A DNA stretch of 64,000 nt from Bacteroidia bacterium. GTDB taxonomy: Bacteria; Bacteroidota; Bacteroidia; J057. Below, in pieces: positions 25,931-34,910 of the stretch (positions are counted from its first letter, which is position 1; every line of letters starts with the position of its first letter). A program made the translations under genes and the position numbers. The notes beneath the pieces were generated by a model. It did not search any database. It was given only the letters and a program-made list of their open reading frames with translations, and was not told where the DNA came from. Location of the stretch: NCBI GenBank assembly GCA_041391665.1, contig JAWKNO010000001.1:1860001-1924000 (forward strand). The letters run 5' to 3'.

Positions 25931-26066
25931 CCACTAACGGTTTGCAGCTACCCGAAGGTGGCGATTTTACGCACCAACTTTCATTCGGAGAACTACCGTT
26001 CAAATATACTCAAAACTGTCCTACGAAGCACTACACCGCCACTTTTGGGTAGGTGCTGTTATAGCC
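25931..26066 (-). repeat. attC8 (3' end of giant cassette C3)
   Basis: Arms GCAGCTACCCGAAGGTGGCG and CGCCACTTTTGGGTAGGTGC pair; loop with TCCTACGAAGCAC. Outer arms are the same as in attC4 although the cargo is unrelated. R'' on the minus strand is GGCTATAAC, complementary to TTATAGCC at the start of C3 (34754), 8.8 kb away. Confidence 0.9.
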
Positions 26067-26259
26067 AGTGGTTCTGTCTTTCGTGTCAGTGTCTACCGTG
26101 CTTTCAGAGTTTTTTGTTGTCATTTTACCTGTCCCGAAAAACGATTTATTGTCAGTCGGGAATGAGCTGTCGGGAAAGATTTAATTTTTGCGAAGCGAGG
26201 GAATTTTTACTGTCTTACCGTGCAGTTGATTTTGGCATATCTTTTTGTTTGAGTGTTGG

Positions 26260-26308
26260 CTTTAGCTCTTTGCCGCCCGCAGGAACGAGGACGGCAATGT
26301 GCTAAAAG
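26260..26308 (-). repeat. TCTT/ATGT hairpin, copy A (3' end of giant cassette C3)
   Basis: Outer stem CTTTAGC/GCTAAAAG (one offset), internal loop TCTT opposite ATGT, inner stem TGCCGCC/GGACGGCA with one mismatch. It lies in the 291-bp non-coding stretch (26067-26357) between attC8 and the P-type ATPase stop. The rest of that stretch holds no convincing gene. Confidence 0.7.
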
Positions 26309-26357
26309 AGGGTAGGTACAAAAAGTATGACAAAAAGAAGCGTGGGCTTTATTTGTT

Positions 26358-28244
26358 CTATTCTTTAAAATTCATTAATCTCAAACTTGTCAAAATTACA
26401 ATGAGTGTTACACCAACATCAGCAGCAATTGCAAAAACTAAATTGCTGTAACCGATGAACGCAAGCGTTATGAATATTAATTTTACTACTATTGCTCCGA
26501 TGGTGTTGAATTTGATTCTGCGTAATGTTTTTTGGCTTAACCGAATTAAAAAAGGAATGAGTGAAAGTTTATCGTTCATTAAGGCAATGTTTGCTGTTTC
26601 TATGGCGGTGTCGCTACCTGCCGCTCCCATTGCGATACCTACGGTGGATTGTGCTAACGCTGGGGCATCGTTTATGCCGTCACCAACCATTGCCACTTTT
26701 CCGTATTGTTGCAAAAGTTCTTTGATTTTTTCAGCTTTATTTTCGGGTAACATATTTCCAAATATTTTTTTGATGCCTACTTGCTTTGCTACATAGTTTG
26801 CTGCTTTTTCACTGTCGCCTGTAAGCATTACGGGTTCAATATTGAGTGTTTCTATATCCTTTAAAGCTGCTGCACTGTCGGGTTTTATTTCATCCATCAA
26901 TCCTATTATTCCTGCAACTCCGTTTCCAAAACTTACTACTACACTTGTTTTGCCTTGTGCTAAAAGTTCCGCAACAATTTTTTCCGCTTCGCTGTTGGTG
27001 TGTTGATGTTCTTTGATGAAATCTAATTTGCCTACATAAATTGTTTCGTCTTCACATACCAAACATTTTGCGGTTGCACCTTTTCCCATAATGCTTTTGA
27101 ATGCTTCGGCTTTATGTGGTTCAAAGCCTTCTTTACGACTTGCATCAACTATGGCTTGTGCCAATGGGTGTTCTGAAAATATTTCTGCTCCTGCGGTGCA
27201 AGCCAAAAGTTCTTCACGGCTTGTTCCGTTTAATGGAATTACATCACTAACAATTGGATTACCAAAAGTGATTGTCCGCGTTTTGTCCAATGCAATTGCT
27301 TTAATGTTTGCCAATGTTTCCAAATATTTTCCACCTTTTACCAATGCACCTTTTGCAGATGCGTTTCCGATTGCTGCATAGATTGCAACTGGCGTAGATA
27401 TAACCAATGCACAAGGGCAAGCGATTACTAAAAGTGTTATTGCCTGTTGCAGCCAATGATTAAAGTCTAAGTGCAAAACGAAAACAGGAATGATAAACAA
27501 CAAAACAGAAAGTGCAAGCATTACAGGGGTATAATACTTTGCAAATTGCTGAATGAATTTTTGCGTTTCGCTTTTGTTAGATGCCGCTTCAAAAGTGAGG
27601 CGAACAATTTTTGAAAAAGTGGTATCAATAGAAAGTTTTGTTGTTTCTATTTCTATGAAACCATTTTTGTTTAAAGTTCCTGCAAACAAGTTATCGCCTG
27701 TGTGTTTGTCTTTAGGGATGGGTTCGCCTGTGATGGCGGCTTCGTCAACGGTAGTTTCGCCTGAAATAATTTTTCCGTCCAACGGTATCATTTCACCAGG
27801 TTTTACCTGAATGATTGTGCCAACCGCAATTTTATCAATGGGAACATTTTGGTTCTGTGATTTTACAAAAGCTGTCTTGGGTGCTTTACTCACTAATTCA
27901 TCTAATGCTGATTTTGAATTTTCTATCCCAATATCTTCCAATCGTTCGCCCAATACATATAACACAACCAAAACGGCTGCTTCGGGAAACTCCTTTAGAT
28001 AAAATGCACCGATTACCGCTATCAGCATCAGCAAATTGATATTGCTGAATTGGAGTTTAAAAAGTGCTTTTACACCGCTCCAAACTACTTTGTAGCCAAT
28101 GCCAAAAATGAATGCAGCAAAAACAAAAGGTGCATAAGGCATTGGTATATGAATGCCGATGATGGATAAAACTTCTAAGGCAATTACAATGGCAATCGCG
28201 AAAAGAAGAAAGAGGAATTTTTTATCGTTAAATGGTAGTTTCAT
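26358..28244 (-). CDS. P1B-type heavy-metal ATPase, Zn/Cd/Pb subgroup, with altered DKTGT motif (cassette C3)
   Basis: About 628 residues, eight spans, no N-terminal HMA domain. It shows DEAAITGEPIPKDK (TGE actuator), VIACPCALVIS (CPC in span six), the HP dipeptide (FSEHPLAQAI), MVGDGINDAPAL, and K plus D-x-G in the last two spans (VVKLIFITL, AADVGVTL), which place it with the Zn2+/Cd2+/Pb2+ exporters. The phosphorylation motif reads ALDKTRTITFG instead of DKTGTLT: Gly is replaced by Arg, which should impair catalysis unless it is a sequencing error. Start chosen at MKLPFNDKK, 13 bp after the adaptor gene. Confidence 0.9.
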   Translation of the reverse strand: MKLPFNDKKFLFLLFAIAIVIALEVLSIIGIHIPMPYAPFVFAAFIFGIGYKVVWSGVKALFKLQFSNINLLMLIAVIGAFYLKEFPEAAVLVVLYVLGERLEDIGIENSKSALDELVSKAPKTAFVKSQNQNVPIDKIAVGTIIQVKPGEMIPLDGKIISGETTVDEAAITGEPIPKDKHTGDNLFAGTLNKNGFIEIETTKLSIDTTFSKIVRLTFEAASNKSETQKFIQQFAKYYTPVMLALSVLLFIIPVFVLHLDFNHWLQQAITLLVIACPCALVISTPVAIYAAIGNASAKGALVKGGKYLETLANIKAIALDKTRTITFGNPIVSDVIPLNGTSREELLACTAGAEIFSEHPLAQAIVDASRKEGFEPHKAEAFKSIMGKGATAKCLVCEDETIYVGKLDFIKEHQHTNSEAEKIVAELLAQGKTSVVVSFGNGVAGIIGLMDEIKPDSAAALKDIETLNIEPVMLTGDSEKAANYVAKQVGIKKIFGNMLPENKAEKIKELLQQYGKVAMVGDGINDAPALAQSTVGIAMGAAGSDTAIETANIALMNDKLSLIPFLIRLSQKTLRRIKFNTIGAIVVKLIFITLAFIGYSNLVFAIAADVGVTLIVILTSLRLMNFKE

Positions 28245-28257
28245 TGTTTTTGAATTT

Positions 28258-29532
28258 TTAATGTTCGTGTGCCTCACCTTTATTATTCATTTTAGCCAAA
28301 ATAAAAAATGCACCATTCACTACAACTTTGCTGTTGGCAGGAATTTCTTTGAGCAAAGTAATTTCGCTGTAACCTATATCAGTCGTTCCTTTTCGGATGG
28401 GGATTTTTTCAAAGGTTGTTCCTTCTTCGGTGTGTTCAGGTTCTTCTTTCTCACCGTGTTCGTGTCCGTGTTCATCGTGTTGGTGTTCGGCAGTTTCTTT
28501 TTCCGAATGATGTTCTTCTTCTTTGTGGGCATCGGTAACAATAAAGATATAGTCTTGTCCTTCATGGTTAACAATGGCATTTGTAGGCACTGCATCAACG
28601 GTAGCGTTTTCTAAACTTACTAAGGCGGTTATGCTCATGCCGTCAATTAATCCTTGTTTGTTGCCTTTAACTGTTGCATGAACCGCAATGGCTTTGGTGT
28701 TTTGTTCAAACGTGTTGCTGATGGCGTAAACATCGGCATCGTATTCTTTGCCCGGATTGTTGGTGAGTGTGAAATGAATGGTTTGCCCAACTTTTAGTTT
28801 CTGCAAATCTTTTTCATACACATACAAATCCAAATGCAGTTGGCTGTTGTCGACTATTTCGGCAATGGGGTTGTTGGCATCTACATAGGTTCCGATATTA
28901 ACCAATACATTACTGATTGCTCCGCTTATGGGGCTTGTAATATTGATTACCGATTGAATATTCTCACTTGTAAGAGTTTCGGAATTGATGCCGATTAACT
29001 CCAACTGTTTTTGCAGACTTGCCTTTTTTGCTTTTAAAGATTTTAATTCTGCTTCGGCTACCTGCAAATTTTTTAATGCGGTGGCATTGCCTTGTTGCAA
29101 TTCTTTTTGTCGGGCAAATTCCAATTGTGCCAATTCTGCTTTAGAGGAAACACTTAAAAATTCTTCCTGCATGGTAATGAAAGAATTGTTGGTAATGGTG
29201 GCAATTACTTGTCCTTTGGTAACTGTATTTCCTGTTTGCACCAAAATAGATTTGATAACTCCACCAAACAGGGCTGTCGTATTTGCCTTATTGTTGTTTG
29301 GCACACGCAATAAGCCGTTTGCTTTGAGTGAAGCGGTAAGCTGTTTTTTCTCAATGCCTCCCAACTCTATTTTTATAGATTTCATTTGCTCGGATGTAAG
29401 CATTGCCGTGTTGGAGTTTTCGTGTTCATCGTGATGCTCGGTTTCTTCTCCGTGTGTTTCGGTTTTATTGCTATTGCAGGATGCAAATACTATGGATATT
29501 GCAAGGGCTGCTATGAAGATTACATTTTTCAT
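28258..29532 (-). CDS. RND efflux periplasmic adaptor (CzcB/CusB-like), His-rich lipoprotein (cassette C3)
   Basis: A 424-residue adaptor with a lipoprotein signal (ALAISIVFASCNS), a His/Glu-rich stretch right after (THGEETEHHDEHEN), the biotinyl-lipoyl and coiled-coil hairpin (GVIKSILVQTGNTVTKGQVI; VAEAELKSLKAKKASLQKQL), a beta-barrel domain and a second His-rich insert near the end (HQHDEHGHEHGEKEEPEH). The His clusters suit binding of Zn or related divalent metals. It bridges the inner-membrane pump and the outer-membrane channel. It starts 11 bp after the pump-channel fusion gene. Confidence 0.9.
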   Translation of the reverse strand: MKNVIFIAALAISIVFASCNSNKTETHGEETEHHDEHENSNTAMLTSEQMKSIKIELGGIEKKQLTASLKANGLLRVPNNNKANTTALFGGVIKSILVQTGNTVTKGQVIATITNNSFITMQEEFLSVSSKAELAQLEFARQKELQQGNATALKNLQVAEAELKSLKAKKASLQKQLELIGINSETLTSENIQSVINITSPISGAISNVLVNIGTYVDANNPIAEIVDNSQLHLDLYVYEKDLQKLKVGQTIHFTLTNNPGKEYDADVYAISNTFEQNTKAIAVHATVKGNKQGLIDGMSITALVSLENATVDAVPTNAIVNHEGQDYIFIVTDAHKEEEHHSEKETAEHQHDEHGHEHGEKEEPEHTEEGTTFEKIPIRKGTTDIGYSEITLLKEIPANSKVVVNGAFFILAKMNNKGEAHEH

Positions 29533-29543
29533 TTCTGTGAAAT

Positions 29544-32500
29544 TTATTTGTTGATTAAAAAATTGATGTTGATGATGGATTGATTAATTTGATTGATGGA
29601 TTGCAGATAATTTAACTGCACATCGGTAGCAGTTTGCAGGGCTTGCAAGTATTCAATGTAGCCAATGTCGCCACTATTGAAACCAACTTTTGCGGTGCTA
29701 ATAATTATATCGGCATTGGGCAAAGCGGTTGATTTGTAGTAATTGTATTGTTCCAAGTGCTGATTGTATTGCTGAAAAGCATTTTGCAGTTGGTTTTGTA
29801 AAATCAGTTTTCCGTTATCGGCTTCTTTTTGCATTGCCTGTTGTTTGAAATCAAGCGATTTGATTTTTGAAGCGTTGCTGAAAAAAGTAAGCGGAATACT
29901 AATACCTACATTGAAACCCTGAAATCTTTGGTTGCCGTCAAAAAAAACATCTGAACCGTTAACCGTTTGTGTCCCAATTAAGGATTGATTGAAGTAACCA
30001 ACACTGAAATCAGGCAAGGTAGATGCGGTTTCTACCTTTTTGGTTTGTTCTGCAATTACGGCTTGCTGATACAACACTTTCAGTGATGGATTATTTGCAA
30101 TAAGTGTGGTGTCGAACGAACTACTTAATACAAGCGGTTGAAAGTTTTCGTTATTGTCAATCGTAAATTCTTCGCTTGTGTTCATTAGCGTTTTTAGCGA
30201 ATTGTAAGCCGTTGCAAAGTCTGTTTCATTTTGTTTGAGCAAAAGCGAAAGTTGTCCCCGCTTGGTTTCGGCTGTGGTTTTTTCCAACAAATTGGTTTCA
30301 CCTGTTTTGTATCGCAAAGCTGCTGCACTCACAAAATCGTTATACAAACTATCTAAAGATTGCAGTTGTTTTTTAGTGGTTTGCAAATACTGCAACTGAT
30401 AAAACCAGTATTGCACCTGTGCTTTTATTTCGCTGGCGGTGGCTTGCTGTTGCAATTCGCTACTTTGCAATTCGGCTTTATACAAACCTGATTTTGCAGT
30501 GAAATAAGTTGGGAACGGAATACTTTGCGAAACCTGAAATGCTTTGTCCTGATTGATGCTATTGTATTGCCCAAACTGAAAATTGACATTTGTTTTGGGC
30601 AATTCAAAAAACGACTTTTTCAATGTGGTAGAAGATTGCACATTGAATTGTTGCGATTGAATTTCCAAATTATTTTTCAATGCCGTGCTTATTGCATCTT
30701 CAACCGAAATGGTTTTAGTTGATGGTATTTGGGCGTTTGCAGCATTGAATGAAAGCAATGCAAAAACTAAAATGGTCGCGGCTGAAATTTTTCTTTTTTC
30801 TTTTTTAATTTTAGAAAATATCAGATATAGCAAAGGCAAAACAAATAGCGTTAAGAAAGTAGCTGTGAGCAAACCACCAATTACAACGGTTGCCAAAGGT
30901 TTTTGCACTTCTGCTCCTGCACCGTGTGAAAGTGCCATTGGTAAAAAGCCCAATGATGCAACGGTGGCAGTCATTAACACTGGTCGCAAACGGATTTTTG
31001 TTCCTTCTTTTATCCGTTCTAAAATGTCAGTCATTCCATCTTTTTCCAATTGGTTAAATGTTCCAATAAGCACAATGCCATTTAAAACTGCTACACCAAA
31101 CAAGGCAATAAAACCTATACCTGCGGAAATGCTGAAAGGCATATCACGAATGAGCAAAGCGAACACACCGCCTATTGCACTCATTGGAATTGCGGTATAA
31201 ATTAGCGTTGCTTGTTTTACTGAACCAAAGGTGAAATAGAGTAACATAAAAATGAGTGCCAATGCCACAGGCAAGGCAATCATTAGTCTTTTGCTTGCTG
31301 CTTGCAGATTTTCAAAAGTGCCTCCGTAGGTGTAATAATAACCTTCGGGTAATTTTATTTTTTCATTCAGTTGCTTCTGAATATCTTCTACTACACTTTC
31401 CACATCTCTGCCTTTGACATTAAAGCCAACTACAATTCTGCGTTTACCATCTTCACGGCTGATTTGTGCAGGACCTAATTCCATTTTTATTTCCGCAACT
31501 TGTGAAAGGGGAATTTGTGTTCCGTTGGCAGTAGGAATATACAAATGGCTTACATCGTCAATATTATTACGATGGGTGCTGTCAAGGCGAACTACTAAGT
31601 CAAATTTGCGTTCGTTTTCAAAAACAACACCTGCCCCACCACCTGCAAAGGCGGTGCTTACAATGTGGTTGATGTCCTCAATGTTCAAACCATAATTGGC
31701 AATTTGACTTCGATTGTATTTGATTACTATTTGCGGAAGACCTGACACTCGTTCTACATTTGGTTGAGTAGCTCCCTGCACCGATTGCACAATAGGGGCA
31801 ATTTTATTGGCATAAGATAGGAGTGTGTCCATATTTTCACCAAAAATTTTGACTGCAACATCTTGGCGAATACCTGTCATAAGTTCGTTGAACCGCATTT
31901 GGATGGGTTGATTTTTTTCAAAGAAAACGCCCGGAATTGTGTTTAGTTTTTCTTCAAATTCCTCGGCAAGCTCGTCATAGGAAATATCCCGTTTCCAGTC
32001 ACTTTGAGGTTTTAAAATTATCATCATGTCCGTTGCTTCGGGTGGCATGGGGTCGGTGGGCACTTCTGCTGCTCCTGTTTTTCCTACAACCATTTTTACT
32101 TCATCAAATTCTTTGATTAGGCGTGATGCCTGCATAGAAGTTTCCAAACTTTGTGAAAGTGATGTGCCTTGCGGCAAAATGCAGTGAAAAGCAAAATCGC
32201 CTTCCTGTAAGGTTGGGATAAATTCACCGCCCATCTTTGAAAACAGAAAAACAGAAAATACAAAGACGGCAACGGTTGCACTTACAATTACTTTTTTGAA
32301 ACGGATGGCTTTATCCAATAATGGTGCATAAATGCGTTGGAATAAGTTCATCATTCTATCGCTAATAGTTTGCTTGTGTGAAATGTTTTTTGGAAGGAAC
32401 ACAGCACACATCATTGGAATATAAGTAAGCGATAAAATCAATGCCCCAAAAATGGCGAAACCAACGGTTTGAGCCATTGGGCGAAACATTTTACCTTCAA

Positions 32501-33905
32501 TACCTATAAGCGTAAGAATTGGAATGTAAACTATCAGGATAATGATTTCTCCAAACGCTGCACTGCTTCGGATTTTAGAAGCAGATTGAAAAACTTCATT
32601 ATCCATTTCTTTTTGTGAAAGTCTGCCAATTGTTTTTCGCAAACCCAAATGATGCAAAGTGGCTTCTACGATAATTACTGCACCGTCCACAATTAACCCA
32701 AAGTCAATTGCTCCTAAACTCATCAGGTTTGCACTTACGCCAAATACATTCATTAAGCCCAATGCAAATAGCATTGATAAAGGAATGGCAGAAGCTACAA
32801 TAAGTCCTGCACGAAGGTTTCCAAGGAATAAAACCAATACGAAGATTACTATTAAAGCTCCTTCAATCAGGTTTTTCTCTACCGTGCTGATGGCTCGGTT
32901 TACTAAATCTGTCCTGTCTAAGTATGGTTCTATAACTACATCTTTGGGCAATGATTTTTGAATGGTTTGCATTTTGTCTTTAATGCGGCTAACCACATCG
33001 GCACTGTTCGCACCTTTCAGCATCATTACCACTCCGCCAACTGCATCTACCTCACCGTTGTAAGTCATAGCACCGTAACGAACCGCACTGCCCAAGCGAA
33101 CTTCAGCAACATCCTTAATCAAAATGGGAATACCGTTTGGATTTGTTTTCACTACAATGTTTTTGATGTCGTCAAACGAACCAATCAAACCAACTCCACG
33201 AATGAAATAGGCGTTTGGTTTTTTGTCAATGTAAGCACCGCCTGTGTTTTCGTTGTTCTTTTCTAAAGCCGTAAAAATTTCAGGAATGGTTATGCCCATT
33301 GCAATAAGACGGTCGGGGTTTACTGCTACTTCATACTGTTTCAGTTGTCCGCCAAAGCTATTTACTTCCGCAATTCCGGGTGTGCCGTAAAGTTGTCGGG
33401 CAACAATCCAGTCTTGCATTGTCCGCAAGTCCATAGCGGTGTATTTGCTTTCACTGCCTTTTTTCGGGTGAATGATATATTGATATACTTCGCCCAATCC
33501 TGTGCTGACTGGTGCTAATTCGGGAGTTCCTACACCGATGGGGATTTTACTTTCGGCTTCTTTCAGCCGTTCGTTTATCAGTTGTCTTGCAAAGTAGATG
33601 TCTACTTTGTCGTCAAACACAACGGTAATTACTGAAAGTCCGAAACGGGAAATGCTCCGCAATTCCTCCAAGTCAGGAAGATTGGCTATACTTTGTTCAA
33701 TAGGGTAAGTTACCAACTGTTCCACCTCTTGTCCTGCAAGGGTTGGGCAAACGGTAATAATTTGCACCTGATTGTTGGTGATGTCTGGAACTGCATCAAT
33801 AGACAGTTTGGTTGCACTCCACACTCCCCAAACAATGAGTGCAAGTGTCATCAATGCAATGATGAATTTGTTATTTATGCTGAACGCAATTATTTTGTCT
33901 AACAT
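29544..33905 (-). CDS. CzcA-type heavy-metal RND pump fused to a TolC-like outer-membrane factor (cassette C3)
   Basis: A 1453-residue protein. Residues 1-1045 form an RND pump: MLDKIIAFSINNKFIIALM, span-four signature GAIDFGLIVDGAVIIVEAT (D-F-G-x3-D-G-A-V-x3-E, the Zn/Co/Cd type rather than the Cu type), and large periplasmic loops. After a second hydrophobic segment ending in a signal-like ALLSFNAANAQ, residues 1070-1453 form a TolC/CzcC-like outer-membrane factor (SVEDAISTALKNNLEIQSQQ). Such fusions occur in Bacteroidota; the junction must be processed for the channel to reach the outer membrane. First large gene of the efflux operon. Confidence 0.92.
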   Translation of the reverse strand: MLDKIIAFSINNKFIIALMTLALIVWGVWSATKLSIDAVPDITNNQVQIITVCPTLAGQEVEQLVTYPIEQSIANLPDLEELRSISRFGLSVITVVFDDKVDIYFARQLINERLKEAESKIPIGVGTPELAPVSTGLGEVYQYIIHPKKGSESKYTAMDLRTMQDWIVARQLYGTPGIAEVNSFGGQLKQYEVAVNPDRLIAMGITIPEIFTALEKNNENTGGAYIDKKPNAYFIRGVGLIGSFDDIKNIVVKTNPNGIPILIKDVAEVRLGSAVRYGAMTYNGEVDAVGGVVMMLKGANSADVVSRIKDKMQTIQKSLPKDVVIEPYLDRTDLVNRAISTVEKNLIEGALIVIFVLVLFLGNLRAGLIVASAIPLSMLFALGLMNVFGVSANLMSLGAIDFGLIVDGAVIIVEATLHHLGLRKTIGRLSQKEMDNEVFQSASKIRSSAAFGEIIILIVYIPILTLIGIEGKMFRPMAQTVGFAIFGALILSLTYIPMMCAVFLPKNISHKQTISDRMMNLFQRIYAPLLDKAIRFKKVIVSATVAVFVFSVFLFSKMGGEFIPTLQEGDFAFHCILPQGTSLSQSLETSMQASRLIKEFDEVKMVVGKTGAAEVPTDPMPPEATDMMIILKPQSDWKRDISYDELAEEFEEKLNTIPGVFFEKNQPIQMRFNELMTGIRQDVAVKIFGENMDTLLSYANKIAPIVQSVQGATQPNVERVSGLPQIVIKYNRSQIANYGLNIEDINHIVSTAFAGGGAGVVFENERKFDLVVRLDSTHRNNIDDVSHLYIPTANGTQIPLSQVAEIKMELGPAQISREDGKRRIVVGFNVKGRDVESVVEDIQKQLNEKIKLPEGYYYTYGGTFENLQAASKRLMIALPVALALIFMLLYFTFGSVKQATLIYTAIPMSAIGGVFALLIRDMPFSISAGIGFIALFGVAVLNGIVLIGTFNQLEKDGMTDILERIKEGTKIRLRPVLMTATVASLGFLPMALSHGAGAEVQKPLATVVIGGLLTATFLTLFVLPLLYLIFSKIKKEKRKISAATILVFALLSFNAANAQIPSTKTISVEDAISTALKNNLEIQSQQFNVQSSTTLKKSFFELPKTNVNFQFGQYNSINQDKAFQVSQSIPFPTYFTAKSGLYKAELQSSELQQQATASEIKAQVQYWFYQLQYLQTTKKQLQSLDSLYNDFVSAAALRYKTGETNLLEKTTAETKRGQLSLLLKQNETDFATAYNSLKTLMNTSEEFTIDNNENFQPLVLSSSFDTTLIANNPSLKVLYQQAVIAEQTKKVETASTLPDFSVGYFNQSLIGTQTVNGSDVFFDGNQRFQGFNVGISIPLTFFSNASKIKSLDFKQQAMQKEADNGKLILQNQLQNAFQQYNQHLEQYNYYKSTALPNADIIISTAKVGFNSGDIGYIEYLQALQTATDVQLNYLQSINQINQSIININFLINK

Positions 33906-34007
33906 TTTTTTAATCAGTTTAATGAATGAATACAGGATTACTTGCGGTGCGTTAGCACCGTAAGTAAGGTTGTTTTGTTCCGCTTTCAGCGGAACATCAT
34001 AAATTCA

Positions 34008-34328
34008 TTAACTGATTTTTGGCGGTTGCCAGATAGACAAATACACCTCCGAAACAAAAGAGGCATTGTAAACAGGGAAGTACTTTGTCGCAATAGGTGT
34101 CAGGTTGCGTAAAGTGGTTGGGTAAAAAATATTGGTTATAGACTGTCCGCAGCAGGCACACATACAAAAGGGAGAACAATTCTCGGTATCAGTGTCGTGG
34201 TCTGAATGGTCGGTAGAGGCAAAAGTAGATTGGTCGGCACCCTGATATTTACAGTCGTCCTTGTCGCTGCATGGCATAACTGCCAGAGCAAAAAGGTAAA
34301 AACTGAATATGAGGGTAAAAATTTTCAC
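34008..34328 (-). CDS. small Cys/His-rich secreted protein (DUF6660-like), head of the metal operon (cassette C3)
   Basis: A 106-residue protein with a signal (MKIFTLIFSFYLFALAVMPC), a Cys/Asp/His-rich middle (SDHDTDTENCSPFCMCACCG) and a C-terminal part PVYNASFVSEVYLSIWQPPK that recurs at the end of small proteins next to Czc/Cus operons in Bacteroidota. A role in periplasmic metal binding or sensing is inferred from the residues and from its place 102 bp before the pump gene. Not experimentally characterised as far as known to me. Confidence 0.65.
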   Translation of the reverse strand: MKIFTLIFSFYLFALAVMPCSDKDDCKYQGADQSTFASTDHSDHDTDTENCSPFCMCACCGQSITNIFYPTTLRNLTPIATKYFPVYNASFVSEVYLSIWQPPKIS

Positions 34329-34746
34329 AGGACAAATGTAAGGATTTTAGGTTAAAAACAAACAATGTCCAAAAACAGCAGATTGTTGCTTACGGGGTGA
34401 ATTGAGCGAGGCAAATTTTTGGGCACGTGTTTTTGCCTTGTGGGTTGGGTTTAGCTCTTTTGCAGGTGGTGCGAAGCAAGTTTTTAAAATGCGTAATTTT
34501 TCTACGCATTTTAAAAACTAACCTGCAAATGTGCTAAACGAAGCGTGGGGCAAAAACCGTGACAAAAAATTGAGGGTCGGCTTTTTTTCCTTTTTTCTCT
34601 TTTTAAAGTGCGGTGGAGTAAAAATTAAATCTTTCTTGGGTCGGTCTGTGTGTCGCCCGTTTTTCTGTCTACCAACAATGGTAATTTGGTCTGTCCTGTT
34701 AAAAATTGCACGGTCATTGTCAAGGTTACACGGTCGTCCTACCATT
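34329..34746. other. non-coding 5' region of cassette C3
   Basis: The 418 bases before the small Cys-rich gene hold no convincing gene. They contain hairpin copy B (34449-34539) and, nested in its loop, a perfect 16-bp inverted repeat with arms starting GTTTTTAAAATG at 34480-34495 and 34503-34518, plus homopolymer T runs. This is long enough for a promoter of the metal operon, though no clear TAnnTTTG box could be fixed. Confidence 0.5.
34449..34539 (-). repeat. TCTT/ATGT hairpin, copy B (5' end of giant cassette C3)
   Basis: Outer stem GTTTAGC/GCTAAAC, internal loop TCTT opposite ATGT, inner stem TTGCAGGT/ACCTGCAA. The loop contains an additional perfect 16-bp stem. It lies 215 bp inside cassette C3 from the crossover at 34754. 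Same orientation as the other three copies. Confidence 0.75.
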
Positions 34747-34883
34747 GGCTATAACGGTTTGCAGCTACACGCAGGCAGGGATTTTAACCACTGAACTTCC
34801 TATGAAGAACCAAACTTTAAATTCAGCACTTTCCTGTCCTACGAAGCACGAAACCCCTGCTTGCGTGTAGGTGCTGTTATGCC
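34747..34883 (-). repeat. attC9 (3' end of cassette C2)
   Basis: Arms GCAGCTACACGCAGGCAGGG and CCCCTGCTTGCGTGTAGGTG pair. Loop almost identical to attC5 (TTTTAACCACTGAA, CTTTAAATT, TCCTACGAAGCACGAAACC), though the two sites end different cassettes. R'' is GGCATAAC, complementary to TTATGCC at the start of C2 (35591). Confidence 0.9.
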
Positions 34884-34910
34884 TTCGCCCTTCTATTTTC
34901 TCGTGTCGTG

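Noticed and set aside
34518..34745. 75-codon minus-strand frame at the 5' end of cassette C3
   Set aside because: It overlaps hairpin B and low-complexity T/A runs, is rich in Lys/Arg/Pro, and has no recognisable family or good start signal.
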